Assembly: GCA_025463005.1 (NCBI GenBank)
Contig: JAOAPR010000103.1
Coordinates: forward strand, 49,246-113,245
Length of the DNA: 64,000 nt
Direction of reading: 5' to 3'
Origin: Bryobacterales bacterium
GTDB taxonomy: Bacteria; Acidobacteriota; Terriglobia; Bryobacterales; Bryobacteraceae
The notes beneath the pieces were generated by a model. That model was not told the DNA's origin. It worked only from the letters and a program-made list of their open reading frames with translations, and did no database searches. Position numbers and translations under genes: made by a program. Position 1 is the stretch's first letter. Every line of letters starts with the position of its first letter. Of the stretch, positions 17,741 through 26,621 are shown one piece after another.

Positions 17741-18422
17741 TGTCGATGCAGTGCGCGCGCGCCTGCCCGGGCGGCGCATCGACTGGTTCGAGAGCCTCGA
17801 TTCGACGATGATCGAGGCGCGCCGAAGGCTGGTGCCTGGACGAATCGTGGGGGCGGAAGAGCAGACCGCCGGCATGGGTCGTCACGGTCGCAAATGGATC
17901 TCTCAAGCGGGCGCCGGCCTTTATGTCTCGATGGTCCTCTCGGCGAAGCCAGTCCCTGTTGTGATGCTCGCCCTCGGACTCGCCGCCAGAGAGGCTGTCG
18001 GGAACGCCGACCTTAGATGGCCGAATGACGTGCTTCTTAATGGGAAGAAGTGCGCCGGCGTGCTGGCGCAACTCGAAGGCGAAACGATCATCGTCGGCAT
18101 CGGGATCAACGTCAGCCAGACGCAATTTCCGGCCGATCTTGAAACGCCCGCGACCTCGCTGCTGCTCGAAGGCCTCCCCGTATTTCGCGAAGATTTGATG
18201 GTGTCACTCGTTGAACTCGTAGATCGCTATGCACGACTGAGCTCCGATGAGATTTTGCGCCAATTCACAAATGCTTCGAGCTACGTTTTCGGAAAGCGCG
18301 TGCGTGTAGAAGCAGGCTTCGAGGGCGTGACCTGCGGGCTGGATCCGGCGGGTTTCCTGCGGGTGCGAGAAGATAATGGAACGGTAACCACGATCCTCGC
18401 AGGAGGCGTGCGTCCAATCTAA
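17715..18422 (+). CDS. birA: Biotin--[acetyl-CoA-carboxylase] ligase
   Basis: A 235-aa monofunctional biotin protein ligase that activates biotin to biotinyl-AMP and transfers it to carrier lysines such as that of AccB. Visible motifs are SLDSTM, the biotinyl-AMP loop as GMGRHGRKWIS (a variant of GRGRxGR), LRWPNDVLLNGKKCAGVLAQ and VGIGINVSQ. The N-terminal helix-turn-helix of E. coli BirA is missing, so it is not a repressor. It overlaps valS by 26 bp and ends 3 bp before coaX, giving a coupled cofactor gene pair. Confidence 0.93.
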   Translation: MPKTALRFNVDAVRARLPGRRIDWFESLDSTMIEARRRLVPGRIVGAEEQTAGMGRHGRKWISQAGAGLYVSMVLSAKPVPVVMLALGLAAREAVGNADLRWPNDVLLNGKKCAGVLAQLEGETIIVGIGINVSQTQFPADLETPATSLLLEGLPVFREDLMVSLVELVDRYARLSSDEILRQFTNASSYVFGKRVRVEAGFEGVTCGLDPAGFLRVREDNGTVTTILAGGVRPI

Positions 18423-18425
18423 CTT

Positions 18426-19196
18426 ATGCTGCTCGCGCTTGACGTCGGCAACTCGAACGTAACCATCGGCGCCTTCGACGGCGAAGACATCGCCGGCCGC
18501 TGGCGGCTGCGCACCATTCAGGAGCAGACCGCCGACGAGTGGGGAATCCTGATCCGAAATCTGTTTACACTTTCGAAGCTGGATCTGCCCGCAGTGAAGG
18601 ACGTGATCATTTCGAGCGTGGTTCCGGCCGTCGATCAGCCGCTGGAGGCGATGACGGAACGTTATTTCCGCCGCAAGCCGCTGTTCGTGAATCATGCGAC
18701 CGACCTTGGCATCACCGTGCGTTATGACAACCCGCGCGAAGTGGGCGCGGACCGCCTGGTGAACGCCGTCGCGGGATTCACCAAGTACGGAGGCCCGTGC
18801 ATCGTGGTCGACTTGGGCACCACCATCAACTTCGACATCGTCTCGGCAAAAAAAGAATTTCTGGGCGGCGTGATCTGTCCGGGGATTGGGATGTCGATCT
18901 CCGGCTTGTTCGCCAAGACGGCGCGCCTGCCCATGGTGGATTTCCGCGAGCCCGAAAAACTGATCGGATCGAACACGGTGGGAAGTATAACCTCCGGACT
19001 CTATTACGGTTTTATAGGTATGATCGACGGCATCGTGGAGCGCATCACGGCCGAGCTGGGTCCGCAGACCAAGGCCATCGCTACCGGTGGGCAAGGGCAG
19101 TTGATCGCGCGCGCCTCGCGCTTCGTCAAGATTTATGACGAAGACCTGACGCTTCACGGCCTGCGCCTGATCTGGCAGCGCTGCGCGAATCCGTAA
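18426..19196 (+). CDS. coaX: Type III pantothenate kinase
   Basis: A 256-aa ASKHA-fold kinase catalysing the first step of coenzyme A synthesis. The phosphate loop is LALDVGNSNVTIG (residues 3-15). GADRLVNAVAGF, VDLGTTINFDIV and GGVICPGIGMS follow, all standard for CoaX. The pairing with birA directly upstream is common in bacteria and reflects cofactor supply. Start ATG at 18426, 3 bp after the birA stop. Confidence 0.95.
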   Translation: MLLALDVGNSNVTIGAFDGEDIAGRWRLRTIQEQTADEWGILIRNLFTLSKLDLPAVKDVIISSVVPAVDQPLEAMTERYFRRKPLFVNHATDLGITVRYDNPREVGADRLVNAVAGFTKYGGPCIVVDLGTTINFDIVSAKKEFLGGVICPGIGMSISGLFAKTARLPMVDFREPEKLIGSNTVGSITSGLYYGFIGMIDGIVERITAELGPQTKAIATGGQGQLIARASRFVKIYDEDLTLHGLRLIWQRCANP

Positions 19197-19204
19197 CACA
19201 AGCG

Positions 19205-19870
19205 GTGACCGACAATTACTTCAACTACTTCACGGAAATCGAGGAGCATTTCCAGCGCGCGCGCGGAACAGGGCTGTTTCTGCTGTCGCCGCTGGATTGG
19301 GCGCTGATCGAAGCCTGGAAGAATTCGGGCGTGCCGCTCGAAGCCGTGCTGCGGGGCATCGACGCGGCGTTCGAGAAATGGCGAGCTCGTCCGGCGCGGG
19401 CCCGTTACCAGATGGTCAATTCGGTGGCCTACTGCGCCCAGGCGGTGGCCGAGGAAGCTCAGTCCATGTCCGCCGGCGCGCCTGCCAAGCGCCGCGAGAC
19501 CGCGCCGCCATTTTCGCTCGAGGACGTCCGCAAGCATCTGCAGCGGAATGCCGAGGCCTTGCGCGCCGCCGGTCACAGCGACCTCGCGGAATCGCTCGAA
19601 CGTTTGGACCTCGAAAAGCTGTACGGCGATCTGGAGCAACTGGAGCAGCGGTTGACAGCGATCGAAGAGAAGATGATCGCTCGCGCCCGGGTGGCTTCGA
19701 GCGAAGAGGCTCTGTTCGAGGCGCGTCGCGCTCTCGACCACGAGCTGAAGCCGTATCGCGGCAGGATGAATGCGGAGCAGCTCGCCACGCTCGAACGCCA
19801 GTTTCTGGATCGGAAGGTCCTGGAATCGGCAGGTCTGCCGCGGCTGAGCCTGTTCTATCTGACCGTGTAG
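19205..19870 (+). CDS. Conserved protein of unknown function
   Basis: A 221-aa soluble protein with a GTG start at 19205, 8 bp after coaX, hence probably cotranscribed. The N-terminal ~80 residues contain a compact motif set, TGLFLLSPLDWALIEAWKNSGVPLE followed by VLRGIDAAFEKW, which recalls the DnaD-like or helicase-loader type of helical module but is not diagnostic. The C-terminal half (about 100-215) is charged and heptad-like (ESLERLDLEKLYGDLEQLEQ), predicting coiled coil. No known family is recognised with confidence, so no function is given. Confidence 0.7.
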   Translation: MTDNYFNYFTEIEEHFQRARGTGLFLLSPLDWALIEAWKNSGVPLEAVLRGIDAAFEKWRARPARARYQMVNSVAYCAQAVAEEAQSMSAGAPAKRRETAPPFSLEDVRKHLQRNAEALRAAGHSDLAESLERLDLEKLYGDLEQLEQRLTAIEEKMIARARVASSEEALFEARRALDHELKPYRGRMNAEQLATLERQFLDRKVLESAGLPRLSLFYLTV

Positions 19871-20067
19871 GCTGGTGTACACTGGAATTTAGGTTAGGCT
19901 CGGAGGTGAGTTTTCTCGAGTAGCCTGCTCCCTAGTTGGAGCCACCTTATTTCGGCGAACGGCGTCGGTCGCGTCGCGAAAAGGGTATCCTGCGGCCTGC
20001 TCAACGTTATTTCCCGCGCTGTCTTTCCAGACGATTGCCGCGTCTGCGGCGAGCCCCTTCAGGAATT

Positions 20068-20755
20068 TTCCAGAATCCCGGTTTGCAAAGCCTGTCTTGC
20101 GGAACCGGAGCCGCTCATCGCGGAATATTTCTGCGTCGCCTGCCGGATGCCGTTCGTCAACCGCTTCCCGCTGGATGAAACCGGCCGCTGTATGCTGTGC
20201 CGGCTGGGGCTGCAGGGTTTCGACGCAGTGTATTCATACGGATCGTATGAAGGCACCCTGCGGCAACTGGTCCATTTGTTCAAGTACGGCGGCGTGCGGC
20301 CGCTGGCGGGACCCTTTGGACGGTTATTGGTCCATGCGCTGCCGCGCGAGACAAGCTTTGACGTCATAGTTCCTATGCCGCTGCATTGGTTTAAACAATG
20401 GCAGCGCGGATTCAACCAGGCGGATCTTTTGGCGCGGGAAATCGGGAAGAAGTGGCACGTTCCGGTGCGAAACGTGATTCGCAGGCGTCGGGCCACCAGT
20501 CCGCAAGCCGGACTTACCAACGCGAAACGCCGGGCAAATGTGCGCGGGGCTTTCCGGGTCAGGCCTGGTCGGCCTCTTCAGGGAATGCGAGTGCTGCTGG
20601 TGGACGACGTGGTCACCACCGGCGCTACGGCCAGCGCGTGTGCGCGGGTTTTGAAGCGCGCGGGGGCCGCGCACGTATCTCTGCTGGCGCTAGCGCGCAC
20701 GGATCGCCGCGCGGCGGTCGAGCTTTCTTTTACAGCTGCGGGAGGGCGCGCATGA
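20068..20755 (+). CDS. comF: ComF family phosphoribosyltransferase-like protein (5' end uncertain)
   Basis: ComF proteins combine an N-terminal zinc ribbon with a PRTase-fold domain and assist DNA uptake or processing. The first ATG (20147) would start after most of the zinc ribbon, yet the same open frame upstream encodes CRVCGEPL, CKACL and CVACRMPF, conserved ComF cysteines. That frame opens at 19910 and contains no ATG, GTG or TTG before 20147; CTG codons occur at 19925 and 20009. GGAGGTGAG at 19902-19910 is a strong ribosome-binding site for a start near 19916-19925. The start given here is only the in-frame region holding the first Cys pair. The PRTase loop is [13 protein letters not shown]. 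The end overlaps the HNH gene as ATGA. Confidence 0.8.
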
Positions 20756-21297
20756 TCGCAACACACAGCACTACACACCAAGAGCGCCTGCACCGGCCCG
20801 TGCTGGTCCTGAACTCGAGCTACGAGCCGATCAATGTGTGCGCGGCGCGGCGCGCTCTGGTGCTGGTGCTCAAAGGAGTCGCCGCGGCCGAAGAACATTC
20901 CAGCGGCCATGTTCACTCCGCCCGCGCGGCGATCAAGGTGCCGAGCGTGATCCGGCTGCTCGAATACCGCCGGATTCCGCACCAGACCCGAGCCCTGTCG
21001 CGCAAGAACATCCTGATGCGCGACCGCTACACCTGCCAGTACTGCCTGCGGACCATGAGCTCGGGCGATCTGACGCTCGATCATGTGATGCCGCGTTCCC
21101 GCAAGGGTGAAACCACGTGGGAGAATCTGGTGGCCTGCTGCCATCCCTGCAACAATCGCAAGGGCAGCCGCACGCCGGAGGAAGCCGGGATGCGTCTGGC
21201 GCGCGCCCCGCGGCCGTTCAGCCTGCATACCAGCCGGCATCTGATGCGCCTGCTCGGCAAGAGCGACGATCAGTGGCGAAAGTACTTGTTCTATTAA
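20752..21297 (+). CDS. HNH endonuclease family protein
   Basis: A 181-aa protein. The N-terminus ([28 protein letters not shown]) is typical of the bacterial HNH family of unknown cellular role found in many free-living bacteria. The HNH domain follows with [17 protein letters not shown] (catalytic His), [23 protein letters not shown] (second Zn Cys pair and the N). ATG at 20752 overlaps the comF stop in an ATGA arrangement, so translation is coupled; a longer open frame upstream lies out of frame over comF and is discounted. Not a restriction enzyme by context. Confidence 0.92.
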   Translation: MIATHSTTHQERLHRPVLVLNSSYEPINVCAARRALVLVLKGVAAAEEHSSGHVHSARAAIKVPSVIRLLEYRRIPHQTRALSRKNILMRDRYTCQYCLRTMSSGDLTLDHVMPRSRKGETTWENLVACCHPCNNRKGSRTPEEAGMRLARAPRPFSLHTSRHLMRLLGKSDDQWRKYLFY

Positions 21298-21975
21298 CTA
21301 TCGCCCGTGCCGCTTGGTCCGGCCGTGGGTGACGCTGTTCTCCGCCACCAGCACGCGCGATGGATAGAATCCCTGGCGCACAAAGCGATCGGTGACCACC
21401 CGCATTCCCGCTTCGCGAATCAGTTCGGGCACGCCGCTCTCCACCTGGCGGCCCCAGAAGGCCGGAACCAGCTTGCCGCCCACCGTGTAGAGATGGTTGA
21501 ACATCTTCACGTTCTGCCCGATCACCACCAGTGAAAACTTCCCGCCTGCGCGAAGCACGCGGCGGATCTCGCGCAGCGTGAGCTGGATATCATCCTGCGA
21601 TAACAGCTCCAGCAGGTAGCAGCACATCACGGCGTCGAAACTGGCGGTGCGAAAGGGAAGACTGCGAACGTCCACCGCGCCACAGTGCGCCTGGGCTTGG
21701 GGACAAGCTTTGCGAGCCACACGCAGCGTGTGGGCGGCCATGTTGGGCGAAAGATCCAGCCCGAAGGTCCGGCCGTCAGGATTGGCCTTCACCAGGCGGC
21801 GGAACATTTCCCCGCTGCCGGTGGCGACCTCTAAAACGCGCATCCCATTGCGAATCCCGGAATGCCGCAGCGCGCACGCATGTGCTTTGGAATGAAAGAA
21901 AAAAGTGCTGACTGGATAAACCGAAGCGACCATGTCGTAAACGCGGCGCGTCCGCTCTGCTATAGTGCGCGGCAT
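21298..21975 (-). CDS. Class I SAM-dependent methyltransferase, UbiE-like
   Basis: A 225-aa methyltransferase with motif I VLEVATGSGEMF (about 48-59), acidic motif II LDLSPNMA, a post-motif segment LPFRTASFDAVMCCYLLELL and ALREIRRVL-type motif (TLREIRRVLRAGGKF). These match the UbiE/COQ5-like group acting on quinones or other small molecules; the substrate is not deducible. Its stop codon immediately abuts the convergent HNH gene, with no room for a terminator between them. Confidence 0.87.
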   Translation of the reverse strand: MPRTIAERTRRVYDMVASVYPVSTFFFHSKAHACALRHSGIRNGMRVLEVATGSGEMFRRLVKANPDGRTFGLDLSPNMAAHTLRVARKACPQAQAHCGAVDVRSLPFRTASFDAVMCCYLLELLSQDDIQLTLREIRRVLRAGGKFSLVVIGQNVKMFNHLYTVGGKLVPAFWGRQVESGVPELIREAGMRVVTDRFVRQGFYPSRVLVAENSVTHGRTKRHGR

Positions 21976-22047
21976 CCGATCTTCGCGGGGCAGAAGTAAA
22001 GAATAGTTATAGTTAAGGTTGCTCAGATATGGCTCCCGTTACGTGGG

Positions 22048-23385
22048 CTACCCGCTACCCACCAAGGATTCGACTCCCACTACGGTACCACTGACTTGCT
22101 CCGGAATTTCGATACCCGTGCTGGTGCCTTCGCCGGGACGGCTGTCGATCCACATGCGGTAGCTGTCGCCGTATAGCACCTTTAGGCGCTCGTTAACGTT
22201 GTTAACCCCAATTCCGCCCTGCTCGAACATCCGCGCAAGACGGGATTCTGGAATGCCTACGCCGTCGTCTTCCACCACAATCTGAAGCTGGCTGCCATGG
22301 CGGCGGCTGCGGACCCGGATGGTCCCGCCGTCCACCTTGCTCGCAAGACCGTGGCGAATGCTGTTTTCCACCAGCGGCTGGAGCAGCATGCTGGGAACCA
22401 GAAGATCCAAGGTGTCGGGGTCAACGTCTTTGACAAAGCGCAACTTGTCGCCGAACCGGACCATCTCGATCGAAAGGTAGTCTTCGATAAAGCCCAGTTC
22501 TTCGCCTAGTGAGATGAGGTTGTCCTGCTGGCGCAGCAGGCGGCGAAGAATCTTCGAGAGTTTGTAGACCACTTGGCGGGCCTGGTCAGGGTCCAGGCGG
22601 ATCAGCGAGGCTACGGAATTCAGAGTGTTGAAGAGAAAATGAGGATTGATCTGGCTGCTGAGCGCGGCGAGTCGGGCTTCGTTGAGGCGAAGCTGCTGCT
22701 GTTCCAGTTTCTTCTCGTTGCGGTTGCTGTTCCAGACCTTGATGGGCAGCGCAACGGCAAACAGAGTGGTCGCGTAAACCGCCGCCAGTACCCAGGGCCC
22801 GGCGTCGGTCCAGGATTGTTGCAGCGCGAATACGCCATGGTCGGGGAAGCTGGAGGCGAGCGTGGATCGAAGCACTTCGGCCAGCATGATCACGCCCACG
22901 CAGGCGATGCTGAATCCAGCCAGTCGAAGGTCGCCCCGGCGAAGGAGCCGGACGATCGCTAAGTCCGGGAAGGGCGTGAACTTCCAGATAAACTCTTTAT
23001 CCGGAGCGAGATCGCGGAGCAGGCCGCCCATCACGCCAGCGGCCGCGAATAGCAGCATGGTCAAGGGCCGGCTCTCGAACAGGGCCGGAATCGCGATAAA
23101 TACGCCCGACAGCAAGCCCGTGACGTAGCCCCCGAGCATTCCCATCACCAGGCTTCCTTCCATCCCGAGATCGACGGCCTGATACGCTCCGGGGTTAGCG
23201 ACGCGAACGGCGACCCCTGCGCCATAGATGAGGGCGCAGACCAGGGCCATTTTGACGCGCTGGGTGAGGGTCCGCTCCTCGCGCAGGAGCATTCGCTGAA
23301 AGCCGGTGGAACGAGTGAGAATACTAGCCAGCGAAGCCGCCACGGCGAGCTTCACCAGTAGAATCAGCAAATGCTGTGCAGGCAT
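22048..23385 (-). CDS. LytS/YehU-type sensor histidine kinase
   Basis: A 445-aa membrane kinase. About 200 N-terminal residues form hydrophobic segments resembling the 5TM-5TMR_LYT sensor (GSLVMGMLGGYVTGLLSG). The His_kinase motif follows as SQINPHFLFNTLNSVASLIR with the phospho-accepting His, then LLQPLVENSIRHGL (N box) and VEDDGVGI (G1 box). Kinases of this type pair with LytTR response regulators and often sense cell-wall or pyruvate-related signals. No response regulator is adjacent, so it is an orphan here. 79 bp separate it from divergent ribA. Confidence 0.9.
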   Translation of the reverse strand: MPAQHLLILLVKLAVAASLASILTRSTGFQRMLLREERTLTQRVKMALVCALIYGAGVAVRVANPGAYQAVDLGMEGSLVMGMLGGYVTGLLSGVFIAIPALFESRPLTMLLFAAAGVMGGLLRDLAPDKEFIWKFTPFPDLAIVRLLRRGDLRLAGFSIACVGVIMLAEVLRSTLASSFPDHGVFALQQSWTDAGPWVLAAVYATTLFAVALPIKVWNSNRNEKKLEQQQLRLNEARLAALSSQINPHFLFNTLNSVASLIRLDPDQARQVVYKLSKILRRLLRQQDNLISLGEELGFIEDYLSIEMVRFGDKLRFVKDVDPDTLDLLVPSMLLQPLVENSIRHGLASKVDGGTIRVRSRRHGSQLQIVVEDDGVGIPESRLARMFEQGGIGVNNVNERLKVLYGDSYRMWIDSRPGEGTSTGIEIPEQVSGTVVGVESLVGSG

Positions 23386-23464
23386 GTAAAGGCCCGGGCG
23401 CGCGGGAGCCGCCCTGCGGACATTATAATGGAGTTACCTCGCCTGCATTTGTTTCGCGATTATC

Positions 23465-24076
23465 ATGTCCCCCACATTCGAGCTACGAAAAGTGGCCGAG
23501 GCGGATTTCCCCAGCCGCTTCGGGCAGTTCCGGATCTACGGGTTTGCCTATACGGCGGCGGGCGAGACCGAGGAAGTTGTAGCACTCAAAATGGGCGATC
23601 TGGAACACGGGGGCCCTCCGCTGGTTCGCATTCATTCGCAATGTCTCACCGGCGACGTGTTCCACAGCCTGCGATGCGATTGCCGCGCCCAACTGGAGCT
23701 GGCGCTTGAAACTATCGCGCGCGAGGGACGCGGGCTGCTGGTTTATGAAAATCAGGAAGGCCGCGGCATCGGGCTGCTGAACAAGCTGCGCGCCTATGAG
23801 TTGCAGGATCACGGCGCGGATACCGTGGAGGCCAATGAGCAGCTTGGCTTCCTGGCGGATTTGCGGGGCTACGAGGCGCCCGCGGCCGTGGTGCGGTACT
23901 TCGAATTGTGGGCAGTGCGGCTGATGTCCAACAATCCGGAGAAGATACAGGCTTTGGAAAAAGCCGGCGTTCGGGTTGCTGAACGGGTTCCGGCGCTGGT
24001 GGATGAGATGGAATCGACCACGGATTATTTGCGGACCAAACGCGAGAAGCTGGGGCACCTGCTGGATCGCGGGTAG
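23465..24076 (+). CDS. ribA: GTP cyclohydrolase II
   Basis: A 203-aa stand-alone RibA hydrolysing GTP to the pyrimidine precursor of riboflavin. The Zn-binding cysteines are in IHSQCLTGDVFHSLRCDC. Catalytic and GTP-binding elements follow in YENQEGRGIGLLNKLRAYELQD and VRLMSNNPEK. There is no fused DHBP synthase (RibB) domain, unlike the RibBA proteins of many bacteria. It stands alone between divergent and convergent regulators; the other rib genes are not in the window. Confidence 0.93.
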   Translation: MSPTFELRKVAEADFPSRFGQFRIYGFAYTAAGETEEVVALKMGDLEHGGPPLVRIHSQCLTGDVFHSLRCDCRAQLELALETIAREGRGLLVYENQEGRGIGLLNKLRAYELQDHGADTVEANEQLGFLADLRGYEAPAAVVRYFELWAVRLMSNNPEKIQALEKAGVRVAERVPALVDEMESTTDYLRTKREKLGHLLDRG

Positions 24077-24081
24077 GTTAG

Positions 24082-25416
24082 CTAGCCTGCGGACGCGCTG
24101 AGGCTGCGGAGCTTGGCCGACAGCGTAGTCCTTTTCAAACCGAGCATCCCGGCGGCGACGGTCTTGTTGCCGCGAGCTTTCCGCAGCGCTTCCTCGATGA
24201 TCTGACGCTCGATCCGGCCCACGGTCTGCTCGAAATTGAGACCGGTCCCGGAGACCGCGATCGACTGAAGCGCACTTATGGGTAAAGCGGGGCCCGCCAG
24301 TGTGAAATCGGAAGGGATCAGCAACTCACGTTCTCCACTGAAAGCGATGGCCATCTCGACCGCGTTCTCCAGTTGCCGGACATTTCCCGGCCATGAAAAC
24401 GCGCGCAGCTTGGCGAGGGTCGCCGGGGCAAGTCGTCGCTGTGCAATGGTCTCCTGGCGGCAGACTCTTTCGATGAAATGGTTCGCCAGCAAAGGGATGT
24501 CCTCGGGCCGATCGCGCAAGGGGGGCACCGTGATCGGAACCACGCTCAAGCGGTAGTACAGATCCTCCCGAAACATTCCTTGCCGGACCAGATCCAGCAG
24601 ATTCACGTTGGCGGCAACGATCATTCGAACGTCCACGCGGACAGTTTCTGAGCTGCCGACGCGCTGGAACTCCCGTTCCTGCAGAAACCGAAGGAGCTTG
24701 GTCTGGACGCCCAGGGGCAGATCGCCGATCTCGTCCAAAAAGAGCGTTGACCGGTTGGCCTGCTCGCAGCGGCCGATGCGCTGCTGCGAAGCTCCGGTAA
24801 AAGCGCCCTTGACGTGGCCGAACAGCTCGGCTTCGAGCAGCGTCTCCGGAAGCGCAGCGACGTTCACGGCCACCATCGGGAACTGGCTGCGCGGGCTCGC
24901 CAGGTGCAACGCGCGCGCGACTACCTCTTTCCCAGTGCCGGTTTCACCAGTGATGAGAACCGTGGAACGCCGCTTGGCGACCAGGCGGATCACGTCGAGG
25001 GTGCGCATTATGGCGGGGCTGGTCCCGACCAGCATCTGGCGCCACGGCTCGCTGACATCGTCGGCCGGCCTGCTCCGGCAGGCGTCGGCGGCAGCCTGTA
25101 TTTTGGCGATCGCGTCGTCGTCCGGACCGGCGACGTCGTATGCGCCGAGCTGCATGTAGCGCACCGCATCGGCGACGAGGGCGCTAGCATCGCAGATCAC
25201 CACGGGCACGGAGCGACGCAGTGAGAGAAGCCGTTCCAGCAGGTCGTCGACCGGCGCGTCGGGGACGGGAGTGGCTACGATCGCCACATCGTAGTCGACG
25301 TTACCCAGGCGGTCGATGCCCTCCGCCGCTGTTAGGGCGCGATCGACCAGCCATTCTGGCGGCAGATCGACGCCGTCCGCTCCGATTTGAAGAGCTTGGA
25401 GCGCTCCTCGTTTCAA
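24082..25416 (-). CDS. Sigma-54-dependent activator with degenerate receiver-like domain
   Basis: A 444-aa NtrC-family regulator. The first ~115 residues have a receiver-like fold pattern but the expected phospho-acceptor position in YDVAIVATPVPD is Ala, so it is unlikely to be phosphorylated. The AAA+ domain has Walker A GETGTGKEVVAR (about 153), the sigma-54-contacting loop GAFTGA, Walker B LFLDEIGDLP, and the R-finger region FREDLYYRL. A Fis-type helix-turn-helix ends the protein (NKTVAAGMLGLKRTTLSAKL). It would drive sigma-54 promoters in response to a signal other than phosphorylation. Divergent from the acyltransferase gene by ~50 bp. Confidence 0.9.
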   Translation of the reverse strand: MKRGALQALQIGADGVDLPPEWLVDRALTAAEGIDRLGNVDYDVAIVATPVPDAPVDDLLERLLSLRRSVPVVICDASALVADAVRYMQLGAYDVAGPDDDAIAKIQAAADACRSRPADDVSEPWRQMLVGTSPAIMRTLDVIRLVAKRRSTVLITGETGTGKEVVARALHLASPRSQFPMVAVNVAALPETLLEAELFGHVKGAFTGASQQRIGRCEQANRSTLFLDEIGDLPLGVQTKLLRFLQEREFQRVGSSETVRVDVRMIVAANVNLLDLVRQGMFREDLYYRLSVVPITVPPLRDRPEDIPLLANHFIERVCRQETIAQRRLAPATLAKLRAFSWPGNVRQLENAVEMAIAFSGERELLIPSDFTLAGPALPISALQSIAVSGTGLNFEQTVGRIERQIIEEALRKARGNKTVAAGMLGLKRTTLSAKLRSLSASAG

Positions 25417-25466
25417 GTTTGTGCCTCCGATGATCCATCGGGCGTGATTGGCGGCAGCGTCTGCGC

Positions 25467-26621
25467 TTGAGGCTAGGATTTGACCGGCTACGTAGCTCCC
25501 ATGTCCGGTACACTGCTGTTTTGATCCAACTGCGCCGCATCACTTCGAGCGGAAGGTTCGTGCCTGAGATCGACGGCCTCCGCTTCATAGCAGTCACTTC
25601 TGTGGTGCTGTATCACCTGGCGGTATTCGTTCAGGCGGGGAGAGCAGGGGGTGATCCGGCGGACTGGATGTGGCGTATAGCCGCGCACGGCTATCGGGGT
25701 GTGAACCTGTTTTACGTGATCAGTGGTTTCATTCTGGGTCTGCCTTTTGCCGCTCACCACTTGCAGGGGAAACCTCCGGTAAAGCTGAAGTCCTATTTCC
25801 TGCGACGGCTGACTCGTCTGGAACCGCCCTACCTGCTCAATTTGTTGATCTGCTACGCCGTGCTGGTATTGGCCCCGGGAGGGGACTGGCGAGAATTGCT
25901 TCCGCGACTCGCGGCAAGTGCTGCCTATGTGCACAATGTGTGGTTCGCCGACCAGAGTGCGATCAATCCGGTAGCGTGGACCCTCGAGGTCGAGGTCCAG
26001 TTCTATTGTCTGGCTCCGCTGCTAGCGGGAATCTTTGCGATACGGCCAAGGCGATGGCGGAGGGCGGGCTTGCTGGCTGTCATCCTGCTGGCCGGGATCG
26101 TCCAGCTCTATTACTGGGATGCTACGCCCAGGCCTAGGCTGAGCATTCTGTACGCGCTTCAGTTTTTTCTGGCAGGCTTTCTTCTCGCGGACGTCTACCT
26201 TGTGGACTGGGAGGAAAAACCCACTCCACACTGGGTCTGGGACGCGGTGGCAGTCGCAGGCTGGTCGGTGCTTTTCGCTCTCGATGACGCGCAGGTGTGG
26301 ATAGTTTTTCCACTCCTGACGCTGACATTGTGTGTGGCGGCGTTCCGGGGTGTCCTGGTAAACCGGGTACTCCGAAACCCAGCGGTGACCACCATCGGAG
26401 GGATGTGCTACACCATTTACCTATTCCACTATGTCGTGATTCCACCAATGTTGCGAGTCAGCGGCGGCTTTCATCCGCTGGCCCAAGGGCTGTTCGCCGT
26501 ATTTGTGGTGATGCTGGTCAGCTGCGCGTATTTTGTCCTGGTCGAACGGCCATGTATGCAAAAAGACTGGCCGCAGCGGGCTTGGGCCCGGCTGACCGGC
26601 CGGCCTACTGGAAGTATTTAG
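25467..26621 (+). CDS. Acyltransferase 3 (OafA-like) membrane protein
   Basis: A 384-aa polytopic membrane protein of the acyltransferase-3 family, which O-acylates surface polysaccharides, lipids or antibiotics. The opening motif FVPEIDGLRFIAVTSVVLYHL contains the conserved E-x-x-G-x-R and catalytic-type His. About ten hydrophobic segments follow, with RLEPPYLL and WTLEVEVQFY as the other hallmark motifs. The 5' end is uncertain: 25467 is TTG, and another in-frame TTG at 25521 is possible. Its 3' end overlaps the convergent TPR gene by 17 bp. Confidence 0.88.
   Translation: MRLGFDRLRSSHVRYTAVLIQLRRITSSGRFVPEIDGLRFIAVTSVVLYHLAVFVQAGRAGGDPADWMWRIAAHGYRGVNLFYVISGFILGLPFAAHHLQGKPPVKLKSYFLRRLTRLEPPYLLNLLICYAVLVLAPGGDWRELLPRLAASAAYVHNVWFADQSAINPVAWTLEVEVQFYCLAPLLAGIFAIRPRRWRRAGLLAVILLAGIVQLYYWDATPRPRLSILYALQFFLAGFLLADVYLVDWEEKPTPHWVWDAVAVAGWSVLFALDDAQVWIVFPLLTLTLCVAAFRGVLVNRVLRNPAVTTIGGMCYTIYLFHYVVIPPMLRVSGGFHPLAQGLFAVFVVMLVSCAYFVLVERPCMQKDWPQRAWARLTGRPTGSI

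Noticed and set aside
18204..19199. A 331-codon minus-strand frame
   Set aside because: Antisense to coaX and the end of birA, both of which have all family motifs.
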